Of a DNA stretch of 7,375 bases, positions 1 to 4,647 are shown in pieces. Each line of letters begins with the position of its first letter. The stretch's first letter is position 1. The DNA is taken from NCBI GenBank assembly GCA_031289445.1, contig JAITPL010000048.1, positions 1 to 7,375 of the forward strand. The letters run 5' to 3'. Origin of the DNA: Tannerella sp. Lineage in GTDB: Bacteria; Bacteroidota; Bacteroidia; Bacteroidales; Tannerellaceae. Position numbers and translations under genes: made by a program. The notes beneath the pieces are model-generated. The model was not told the DNA's origin, searched no databases, and saw nothing but the letters and a program-made list of their open reading frames with translations.

Positions 1-2
1 GA

Positions 3-66
3 ATCCCCGATGGGGAAAGGGTATTGGTAATTCCGTGTTCTATTGATATGCATCCCCGATGGGGAA
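3..66. repeat. Two copies of a 15-nt CCCC-GAT-GGGG hairpin repeat
   Basis: ATCCCCGATGGGGAA occurs at 3-17 and again at 52-66. Each copy contains a 4-bp G/C stem (CCCC/GGGG) around a GAT loop. The second copy is preceded by CTATTGATATG (40-50), an 11-mer that recurs at 225-235 in front of another repeat. The array may continue to the left of the window. The function is unknown; a dispersed hairpin repeat is the simplest description. Confidence 0.6.
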
Positions 67-89
67 TAAAGGTGTGGATAATACCCAAA

Positions 90-116
90 AGCCTTATTGT
101 ACTAAGTACAATATCT
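90..116. repeat. 27-nt palindromic repeat, copy 1
   Basis: The 27 bases here are identical to 400-426. The core is a perfect palindrome, TATTGTACT-A-AGTACAATA (95-113), with 9-bp arms around one base. Twelve bases of the same sequence (CTTATTGTACTA) appear a third time at 428-439, directly after copy 2. The symmetry would suit a dimeric DNA-binding protein or a dispersed repeat; the sequence alone does not decide. Confidence 0.65.
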
Positions 117-224
117 CCCGATTTCGTCAATGCGACACGCATGCCATCGTATCATCCTTACCTGCGGTTATGAAAATATGACTTTTCAAGTCTTTAGGAC
201 ATTTTTACGGATAGTCATTTAATC

Positions 225-267
225 CTATTGATATGAATCGGGTGTAGGGGCGTATTGCATACGCCCA
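225..267 (+). repeat. Left arm of a 30-bp perfect inverted repeat
   Basis: Bases 238-267 are the exact reverse complement of 449-478. Each arm also contains its own hairpin: GGGCGTAT (248-255), loop TGC, ATACGCCC (259-266). The similarity extends outward with a gap: CTATTG (225-230) on the left matches CAATAG (480-485) on the right. The pair therefore looks like two copies of one dispersed hairpin repeat in opposite orientation, or the ends of a small non-autonomous element. Confidence 0.7.
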
Positions 268-279
268 AGCATTATTAAA

Positions 280-298
280 GGCGACCGCAAGGGTCGCC
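280..298. repeat. G/C-rich hairpin inside the inverted-repeat block
   Basis: GGCGACC (280-286), loop GCAAG, GGTCGCC (292-298) gives a perfect 7-bp G/C-rich stem followed by CC. There is no T-run after it on either strand, so it is not a typical intrinsic terminator. It resembles the REP-like hairpin repeats scattered between genes in many bacteria, and its copy number in this genome would need to be counted. Confidence 0.5.
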
Positions 299-328
299 CC
301 CGACGCAATCATATTCAACGTCATTAGA

Positions 329-361
329 AGACATTCCAAGTCTTGAAGACTTGGAATGTCT
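329..361. repeat. 33-bp perfect palindrome
   Basis: Bases 329-344 and 346-361 are perfect reverse complements (16 bp each) around a single G at 345. The arm contains ACATTCCAAGTC. As RNA it would form a stem of about 15 bp with a 3-nt loop. No T-tract follows on either strand, so it is not an obvious intrinsic terminator. It lies in the middle of the block bounded by the 30-bp inverted repeats. Confidence 0.65.
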
Positions 362-399
362 GCCGAAACAGTTCCGCATTCCTAACTTCTAATTTGGGT

Positions 400-439
400 A
401 GCCTTATTGTACTAAGTACAATATCTACTTATTGTACTA
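400..439. repeat. 27-nt palindromic repeat, copy 2 plus partial copy 3
   Basis: Bases 400-426 are identical over 27 nt to 90-116 and include the palindrome TATTGTACT-A-AGTACAATA (405-423). After one A, CTTATTGTACTA at 428-439 starts a third copy that stops at its centre of symmetry, leaving one half-site. This copy sits immediately left of the right arm of the 30-bp inverted repeat. Confidence 0.65.
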
Positions 440-448
440 GCATTATCA

Positions 449-485
449 TGGGCGTATGCAATACGCCCCTACACCCGACCAATAG
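449..485 (-). repeat. Right arm of the 30-bp perfect inverted repeat
   Basis: Bases 449-478 are the exact reverse complement of 238-267. CAATAG at 480-485 mirrors CTATTG at 225-230, with a 1-nt gap here against 7 nt on the left. The unit from 238 to 478 is 241 bp and encloses a hairpin, a 33-bp palindrome and a 27-nt repeat, but no transposase. I see no clear target-site duplication outside the arms. Confidence 0.7.
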
Positions 486-550
486 AACTATGATTGCGTC
501 ATTGGTAGGCACGAAGCAATCTATCCATATCATCGTTGCAACAATGTCAT

Positions 551-578
551 TATCAATTGTCAATTATCAATTATCAAT
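551..578. repeat. 7-nt tandem repeat (TATCAAT), four units
   Basis: TATCAAT, TGTCAAT, TATCAAT, TATCAAT run end to end with one substitution in unit 2. A second 28-bp, four-unit, 7-nt-period repeat of different sequence lies between iorA and iorB (2971-2998). A 7-nt period is unusual for a microsatellite and could change length by slippage. No gene reads through it. Confidence 0.65.
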
Positions 579-785
579 TGATAATTTTCGATGGTTATAT
601 TGTTTAATATCAATGATTTATATCATATTTATAAAGTAATACTTTAACCTCCTGCTCCAAATAGAGCGTATCTATCCGAATAATTCCCGCAAAACATGCG
701 AATAATAGAATAATTTAATAATCTATAATCCTTATAATCAATTAATTATCTAAAATAAATGAAGTGTTACTTGAATTTCAAAATA

Positions 786-821
786 CCATTATAATGACAA
801 GAACGCCATTATAATGACAAG
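786..821. repeat. Two direct repeats with palindromic core, 20-bp period
   Basis: CCATTATAATGACAAG occurs at 786-801 and 806-821. The period of 20 bp is close to two helical turns, so proteins bound at both would sit on the same DNA face. Each copy contains the perfect 10-bp palindrome CATTATAATG (787-796 and 807-816). The pair lies about 75-110 bp upstream of the -33 element of the promoter for the regulator at 972, a plausible place for upstream operator sites. The binding protein is not identified. Confidence 0.5.
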
Positions 822-863
822 TATTGTATCCAAATGTCAACTCAAGCATTTGCCGTAGTTGTA

Positions 864-942
864 CTTTGTAAACCGGACTTGTTTACAAAGATAATTTGCG
901 AATGCAAATTATTATGTTTATCTTTGTAACCTCAAAACAAAG
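864..942. promoter_or_regulatory. Cluster of overlapping inverted repeats at the XRE-gene promoter
   Basis: Several perfect symmetries are packed here. CTTTGTAAAC (864-873) pairs with GTTTACAAAG (881-890) across a 7-nt spacer. ATAATTTGC (891-899) pairs with GCAAATTAT (904-912) across 4 nt and covers the -33 element. TTATCTTTGTAA at 918-929 is the reverse complement of 883-894 and covers the -7 element. CTTTGT (922-927) pairs with ACAAAG (937-942). The shared half-site is about CTTTGTAA. Since the next gene encodes a helix-turn-helix protein, autoregulation by binding these sites is a reasonable inference, not shown. Confidence 0.5.
895..926 (+). promoter_or_regulatory. Bacteroides-type promoter for the XRE regulator
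   Basis: The -33 element TTTG lies at 895-898 and the -7 element TATCTTTG (consensus TAnnTTTG) at 919-926, separated by 20 nt, within the usual 19-21 nt spacing of the Bacteroidota housekeeping sigma factor. Transcription would begin near 932-934, giving a leader of about 40 nt before the ATG at 972. Both elements are embedded in inverted repeats, so a repressor bound there would block polymerase. Confidence 0.7.
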
Positions 943-971
943 AATTTTCGTAAACTAAATTACAAATATAT

Positions 972-1517
972 ATGAAGGTACGTCTTTCTAAAATAATGAG
1001 TGATGCGGGTTTAAACGCATCTCAGTTTGCCGACGCTGTAGGCATCCAGCGGGCGGCTGTGTCGCATATAATGGCTGGACGCAACAATCCGAGCCTGGAC
1101 GTAATAAGCAAGGTCTTGACGAGCTTTAGCTACATCAATCCGGACTGGCTGCTATTTGGTACAGGCGCGATGAAACGGGAGGCCGACAGCAAAAACTCTA
1201 AGCCTCAGAGCTTATTTCCTCCTGACCAACCGGAAGCTTTTGCTCCCCTTGGCTTGACCGTCAATGGGGCGCCTACTCAACCGCTTGCTCTGCCTGCCGT
1301 TGAAAAAACCGCTGAAAAAACAGTCGAAAAAACCGCTGAAAAAGCTGTCGAAAAAGCCGTTGAAACCGTCGATGCAGACACACATTCAAAGGCTATGACC
1401 GCAAAATCTGCGGCGAATGACATTGACCTTGAAATCAGGGAGCAACTACCCCCAAAGATTGACCGTATCTTGATTTTCTATACGGATAGCACGTATGCGA
1501 CGTACATGAAGGTTTAA
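972..1517 (+). CDS. XRE-family helix-turn-helix transcriptional regulator
   Basis: A 181-residue protein, predicted to be a cytoplasmic DNA-binding regulator. Residues about 5-63 form an XRE/Cro-like helix-turn-helix domain: the helices fall around NASQFADAVGI and RAAVSHIMAGRNNPSLDVI, followed by NPDWLLFGTG, a combination common in short Bacteroidota regulators. Residues 64-108 are a Pro-rich linker and 109-132 are six tetrapeptides of the form [AT][AV]EK. Residues 158-181 (LPPKIDRILIFYTDSTY...) match the conserved tail of this regulator type. The ATG at 972 fits the promoter at 895-926. The gene stands alone, convergent with the DUF2752 gene, and their stops overlap by 4 bp. The target is unknown; the palindromes upstream suggest autoregulation (inference). 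HTH assignment is secure, the regulon is not. Confidence 0.88.
   Translation: MKVRLSKIMSDAGLNASQFADAVGIQRAAVSHIMAGRNNPSLDVISKVLTSFSYINPDWLLFGTGAMKREADSKNSKPQSLFPPDQPEAFAPLGLTVNGAPTQPLALPAVEKTAEKTVEKTAEKAVEKAVETVDADTHSKAMTAKSAANDIDLEIREQLPPKIDRILIFYTDSTYATYMKV
1296..1367 (+). repeat. 12-nt tandem repeat coding for an [AT][AV]EK linker
   Basis: Six 12-nt in-frame units encode AVEK, TAEK, TVEK, TAEK, AVEK and AVET (protein residues 109-132). The units contain runs of five to seven A. Loss or gain of whole units keeps the frame and would alter linker length between the DNA-binding domain and the C-terminal tail, while slippage in the A-runs would shift the frame. Confidence 0.75.
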
Positions 1518-1909
1518 GTAGTGTTTCGGAGGATGGTGTAGAGCGCTATTACGGCGGCAAGGATGAGAACGGCTTCCTTGCCGAAAAAGATACGTCGGAT
1601 ATGTGAAACGGTACGCCATTGCTGTGAAGCGACATATTCGATGAAGATGCCGAGCAGTATATAGGGTATCAGGACAAGCATTACAGGATTGTAAACAAAG
1701 GCGGCACGGAAATTGCCGTTGAACAGGTGATGGAAAGCACGCTGCGATCCGCAGCCGGGACATTTGTAACCGGTCAGCATATAAACCGGACATTTTGGAA
1801 ACAAACCGCTATCCTCAGGGTTGTATCCGGAGTACAGATACACCCCCGCAGAGATGGTTATAATCAAGACAAGGCCTATCAGCAGTTTGATTACAGGACG
1901 AGAACGCAT
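1514..1909 (-). CDS. DUF2752 family membrane protein
   Basis: A 131-residue protein with the hallmark of the DUF2752 family: CPVYMLTGYKCPGCGSQRAF at residues 40-59, then the Asn-Pro of VYNP (72-75). Cysteines 40, 50 and 53 and Arg 57 are the conserved positions and could bind a metal (inference). Hydrophobic segments lie at about 7-26, 76-93 and 112-127, so it is an inner-membrane protein with the Cys-rich loop between helices. The function of the family is unknown. The start at 1909 is chosen because it gives a Lys/Arg-containing N-terminus before the first helix and a 16-nt gap after the upstream stop; the in-frame ATG at 1975 would overlap the CD225 gene by 50 bp. It is presumably co-transcribed with that gene. 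Confidence 0.85.
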   Translation of the reverse strand: MRSRPVIKLLIGLVLIITISAGVYLYSGYNPEDSGLFPKCPVYMLTGYKCPGCGSQRAFHHLFNGNFRAAFVYNPVMLVLIPYILLGIFIEYVASQQWRTVSHIRRIFFGKEAVLILAAVIALYTILRNTT

Positions 1910-1925
1910 CTTGGAATTATTGCAT

Positions 1926-2285
1926 TCATGCGTTGCTTTCAATCGCTTGCTGAATAGCATCCATGTAAGCTCCAAAAGCGCCTAAGGCCACAGAGACGAT
2001 GATCAAAATGATGTATATAACAACCGCAAGCACAGCAGCCCATATAACCAGCGTCTTTGCCGTACTCGCATTGTTAATAGCGCTGTTCATATCGCCTCGG
2101 GCAAAGTCGGTTGTAACGGCATTAGCCTTAACGATGGCTATAATACCGAGTACTAAAGAAATGGGGTTGCAGCAACAAAGGAATGTTACCACCGTAACTA
2201 TTATCGCTTCGGTCAAATAGTTTTTAGGCATCACTAATCCGCCGTTAGAAACGCTGTCTGTAGGCGTAGAGAAATCACTAGTCAT
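1926..2285 (-). CDS. CD225/dispanin (IFITM-like) membrane protein
   Basis: A 119-residue protein with two membrane segments. A polar N-terminus (1-18) is followed by PKNYLTEAIIVTVVTFLCCC and a first hydrophobic stretch (about 26-53), a loop with FARGDMNSAINNASTAK (61-77), and a second helix (78-105). This is the CD225/dispanin layout. The segment GDMNSAINNASTAKTLVIWA closely resembles the matching part of human IFITM3 (as I recall it, [20 protein letters not shown]). Cysteines 37-39 sit where IFITM proteins carry membrane-proximal, palmitoylated cysteines. In bacteria the role is unknown. The start at 2285 fits the promoter at 2319-2349; Met19 (2231) is a less likely alternative. It leads a two-gene unit with the DUF2752 gene. 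Confidence 0.85.
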   Translation of the reverse strand: MTSDFSTPTDSVSNGGLVMPKNYLTEAIIVTVVTFLCCCNPISLVLGIIAIVKANAVTTDFARGDMNSAINNASTAKTLVIWAAVLAVVIYIILIIVSVALGAFGAYMDAIQQAIESNA

Positions 2286-2318
2286 AATTGTATTGCTTTT
2301 TTATATTGATAATGGCTG

Positions 2319-2349
2319 CAAAGGTATATATTTCAAACGAATAAGCAAA
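2319..2349 (-). promoter_or_regulatory. Bacteroides-type promoter for the CD225-DUF2752 unit
   Basis: On the minus strand a -33 TTTG (2349-2346) and a -7 TACCTTTG (2326-2319, consensus TAnnTTTG) are separated by 19 nt. Initiation near 2312 would give a leader of about 27 nt before the ATG at 2285. This separates the two small membrane-protein genes from the iorB gene that ends at 2382, and supports the 2285 start. Confidence 0.7.
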
Positions 2350-2381
2350 ATAATCGGGCAAAAATTTTGCATGTCAAGGCA

Positions 2382-2960
2382 TTATTTTTTGTTAGCTATC
2401 TCGTACCCTGCATTTAATGCTTTGATATTCAGCGATATAATATCTTCGCTCTTACGCGAGAAAATTGACCTTACGCCTTCGGCAATCTTGTCGAAGGAGA
2501 TGCCTACAAAAGGTGCGGCGGCTCCGAGCATGACTATGTTGGCTACTCGCACCGAGCCGAGGTCTTTGGCTATAGCTTCGACGTCGATAACTACGCGGTT
2601 GGGCAGTTTCTCTATTTCGGCAATAATCACGGCTACATCGGGATAGTCGGGTATGTTAACAAACGGCTGTGAGTTGGTTACTATCCAGCCGTCCCGACGC
2701 AGGTAAGGCAGATAGCGGAGGCTTTCCATCGGCTCGAGCGAGATGATAAGGTCAGCCTGACCGAGGGGGATAAGGTCGGATGCAACAGGACGGTCGGACA
2801 GTCGAAGGTTTGACTGCACATCGCCGCCTCGCTGGCTCATGCCGTGTACTTCCGACTGCTTCATGTACAGTCCTTCCTTGATGGCTGCTTCGCCTATTAC
2901 TGCGGCTATTGACAGTATGCCCTGTCCGCCGACGCCTGATAATATAATATCTGTTTTCAT
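2382..2960 (-). CDS. iorB: Indolepyruvate:ferredoxin oxidoreductase, beta subunit
   Basis: A 192-residue cytoplasmic protein, full length for the family. It has the gamma-type domain of 2-oxoacid:ferredoxin oxidoreductases: an N-terminal GVGGQGIL loop (9-16) and SEVHGMSQRGG (36-46), followed by LEPMESLRYLPYL. With IorA it converts indolepyruvate and other aryl pyruvates, CoA and oxidised ferredoxin to the aryl-acetyl-CoA, CO2 and reduced ferredoxin. It follows iorA by 47 nt containing a 7-nt tandem repeat and is very likely in the same transcript. It is the last gene of the unit. I see no phenylacetate-CoA ligase gene beside it, a common partner of iorAB in related genomes. Confidence 0.93.
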   Translation of the reverse strand: MKTDIILSGVGGQGILSIAAVIGEAAIKEGLYMKQSEVHGMSQRGGDVQSNLRLSDRPVASDLIPLGQADLIISLEPMESLRYLPYLRRDGWIVTNSQPFVNIPDYPDVAVIIAEIEKLPNRVVIDVEAIAKDLGSVRVANIVMLGAAAPFVGISFDKIAEGVRSIFSRKSEDIISLNIKALNAGYEIANKK

Positions 2961-2970
2961 ATATAAAGTT

Positions 2971-2998
2971 AGAATGTAGAAGTTAGAAGTTAGAAGTT
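2971..2998. repeat. 7-nt tandem repeat (AGAAGTT) between iorA and iorB
   Basis: AGAATGT, AGAAGTT, AGAAGTT, AGAAGTT run end to end in the 47-nt gap, and TAAAGTT just before (2964-2970) may be a decayed fifth unit. Read with the genes (minus strand) the unit is AACTTCT. A change in copy number would alter the distance between the iorA stop and the iorB start in steps of 7 nt without affecting either protein. A related CTAACTTCT occurs at 381-389. Confidence 0.7.
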
Positions 2999-3007
2999 AA
3001 AAAAACA

Positions 3008-4603
3008 TTACTTGTTTGTTCTTTTTTTGCGTGTGAGGGTTTGGATACATTCGCGACGCGGGATAATCACCGAAACGCCCTTATACTCAATCTCTTCGCG
3101 GATGATCGTTTTCATTTCTTCGTGATTCTTTTTGAGAGGCACTACTACGCGGAGATGTTCGGGAGCGACGCCAATACCTGCACATATCGACTCGAGGCGA
3201 CCGGTGCCTGCCGAATCCTGACCACCTGTCATTGCGGTGGTTTCGTTGTCGGAGATGATGACGGTAACGTTAGCGTTCTCGTTGACGCAGTCGAGCAGTC
3301 CGGTCATGCCGGAGTGGGTAAAGGTGGAATCGCCTATAACGGAGATGGCCGGGTGCAATCCTGCATCCGAAGCGCCTTTAGCCATAGTTATCGAAGCGCC
3401 CATGTCTATACAGCTGTCTATGCTGCGGAAAGGCGGCAGAGCGCCGAGTGTATAACATCCTATATCGGAAAAAACCTTGGCCGAGCCGCCGTATTCATCG
3501 ACTACTTCGTTGAGCGCTTCGTACAGGTCGCGATGTCCGCATCCCTGACAGAGAGCGGGCGGACGCTGAGCAACCAATGAAGGTACGGAGTAGAAGTTTT
3601 CAATCTTGCGACCGAGCGCTCTGCCTACATTGTCGGGCGTCAGTTCGCCGTCGCGCTGCAGAGTGCCGTCAAGTCGCCCGTGTATTGTCAGCCCTTTGTC
3701 GAGAACGCCGCGAAGTTTGGCTTCGACGAAAGGATAGCCTTCTTCGAGGACAAGCAAGCCGGCGCACTCGGAGGCTATCTTATCCAGCAACTTGAGGGGT
3801 AGCGGATACTGACAGATTTTTAGCACGGGATGCTCGAATCCATCGGGATAATTTTCCGAAAGATAGTTGAAGGCGATGCCTGTGGTTATGATACCGAACT
3901 GTTTGTCGGGGGCGTCGAAATATTGGTTGTATGCGGATGTTTCGGACAGTCGGGTCAACTGCTCCTGAGCCGCTATCAGCGATTTGAAGCGTTGACGCGC
4001 GTTAGCGGGCAGCAGGATAAACCGTTTGCGACCGTCGTCGGGCGTTTTGGTAGCATTCTGCGGTAGCGTTTCGCGCGTTTCCACTCCGGCACGCGAGTGT
4101 GCCATGCGGGTAGTGATACGCAGCAGCACCGGGTAGCCGGTCTTTTCCGATAACTCGAATCCATCGTAAACCATATCGTAGGCCTCTTGCTGGTTGGCAG
4201 GCTCAAGCATGGGAATCATGGCAAAATCGCCATAGATACGGTTATCCTGCTCGTTTTGCGACGAGTGCATCGAGGGGTCGTCGGCAGTGATGATAATCAT
4301 ACCGCCGTTGATACCTGTCATGGCGGCGTTCATAAAGCAGTCTGCCGCTACGTTGAGGCCAACATGCTTCATACAGCAGAGAGTGCGCCGTCCGGCATAA
4401 CTCATACCAAGCGCCGCTTCCATAGCCGTTTTCTCGTTAGTACACCACCGGCTGTGAATCGAGCTGCCGGCCGTTTTTTGCTGAATATATTCGGTTATCT
4501 CTGTCGAAGGAGTGCCGGGGTATGAATAAACACCTGACAATCCCGCGTCAATAGCCGCTTGTGCGATTGCTTCATCGCCTAAAAAAAGTTTTTTGCTCAT
4601 CAA
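3008..4603 (-). CDS. iorA: Indolepyruvate:ferredoxin oxidoreductase, alpha subunit, without ferredoxin domain
   Basis: A 531-residue thiamine-diphosphate enzyme, catalytic subunit of IOR. The N-terminal pyrimidine-binding domain shows YSYPGTPSTEITEY (26-39) and NEKTAMEAALG (56-66). The C-terminal diphosphate-binding domain shows ALCQGCGHRDLY (350-361), GDSTFTHSG (424-432) and SDNETTAMTGGQ (451-462), the Mg/ThDP motif. Cysteines 352, 355, 383 and 519 match the pattern that holds the proximal 4Fe-4S cluster in related oxidoreductases (inference). Archaeal IorA continues for about 80-100 residues with a two-cluster ferredoxin domain; here the protein ends 12 residues after Cys519. This shorter form is, to my knowledge, usual in Bacteroidota, so not a truncation. 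Start Met1 or Met2 cannot be separated. It follows mltG by 44 nt. Confidence 0.93.
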   Translation of the reverse strand: MMSKKLFLGDEAIAQAAIDAGLSGVYSYPGTPSTEITEYIQQKTAGSSIHSRWCTNEKTAMEAALGMSYAGRRTLCCMKHVGLNVAADCFMNAAMTGINGGMIIITADDPSMHSSQNEQDNRIYGDFAMIPMLEPANQQEAYDMVYDGFELSEKTGYPVLLRITTRMAHSRAGVETRETLPQNATKTPDDGRKRFILLPANARQRFKSLIAAQEQLTRLSETSAYNQYFDAPDKQFGIITTGIAFNYLSENYPDGFEHPVLKICQYPLPLKLLDKIASECAGLLVLEEGYPFVEAKLRGVLDKGLTIHGRLDGTLQRDGELTPDNVGRALGRKIENFYSVPSLVAQRPPALCQGCGHRDLYEALNEVVDEYGGSAKVFSDIGCYTLGALPPFRSIDSCIDMGASITMAKGASDAGLHPAISVIGDSTFTHSGMTGLLDCVNENANVTVIISDNETTAMTGGQDSAGTGRLESICAGIGVAPEHLRVVVPLKKNHEEMKTIIREEIEYKGVSVIIPRRECIQTLTRKKRTNK

Positions 4604-4624
4604 AAATTATATTAAAAAACCCCG

Positions 4625-4632
4625 CAAAAGTA
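4625..4632 (-). promoter_or_regulatory. Possible -7 element before iorA
   Basis: On the minus strand TACTTTTG (4632-4625) matches the Bacteroidota -7 consensus TAnnTTTG, 21 nt before the iorA ATG at 4603, and is followed by CGGGG. No TTTG is found about 20 nt upstream, inside the end of mltG, so the promoter is incomplete. It could give iorAB some independent transcription within the larger operon. Confidence 0.35.
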
Positions 4633-4647
4633 CAAAATAATTTTGAA

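Larger units (their letters stand above)
1..971. other. Gene-free, repeat-rich intergenic region
   Basis: No reading frame here looks like a real gene. The left two thirds (1-580) is a patchwork of short hairpin-forming repeats, listed individually below. Bases about 700-770 are almost pure A/T with no clear structure. Bases 786-942 hold closely packed palindromes ending in a promoter for the regulator at 972. No tRNA, rRNA or CRISPR array is visible. The only open frame of some length, 343-639 on the plus strand, reads straight through one arm of the 33-bp palindrome, a 27-nt repeat, the 30-bp inverted repeat and the heptamer repeat, so it is best treated as non-coding. The length (nearly 1 kb) is large compared with the tight spacing in the rest of the window. 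Confidence 0.75.

Noticed and set aside
1..120. CRISPR-like array from the two CCCCGATGGGG repeats
   Set aside because: Only two 15-nt copies are present, with no further regular spacing and no cas genes in the window.
130..142. ATGCG-ACA-CGCAT inverted repeat
   Set aside because: Five-base arms are expected by chance in sequence of this length.
225..485. Retron or group II intron RNA for the structured block
   Set aside because: No reverse transcriptase gene is in the window and the structure consists only of separate simple hairpins.
343..639. Plus-strand open frame of 98 codons in the long intergenic region
   Set aside because: It starts inside the 33-bp palindrome and reads through a 27-nt repeat, an inverted-repeat arm and the heptamer array. 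The peptide has no recognisable domain and its composition follows the repeats.
886..893. Minus-strand TATCTTTG as a divergent promoter
   Set aside because: No TTTG is found at 19-21 nt spacing, and no minus-strand gene lies to the left; it is better read as part of the inverted repeat.
1910..1975. Longer DUF2752 protein starting at 1975
   Set aside because: The extra 22 residues lie inside the end of the CD225 gene and do not resemble the family; the ATG at 1909 gives a normal N-terminus and spacing.
2358..2370. GCAAAAATTTTGC as a terminator for the ior unit
   Set aside because: The stem is short and A/T-rich and no T-run follows on the minus strand.
3041..3580. Plus-strand open frame of 179 codons opposite iorA
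   Set aside because: It is antisense to the clearly coding ThDP domain of iorA and shows no family features.
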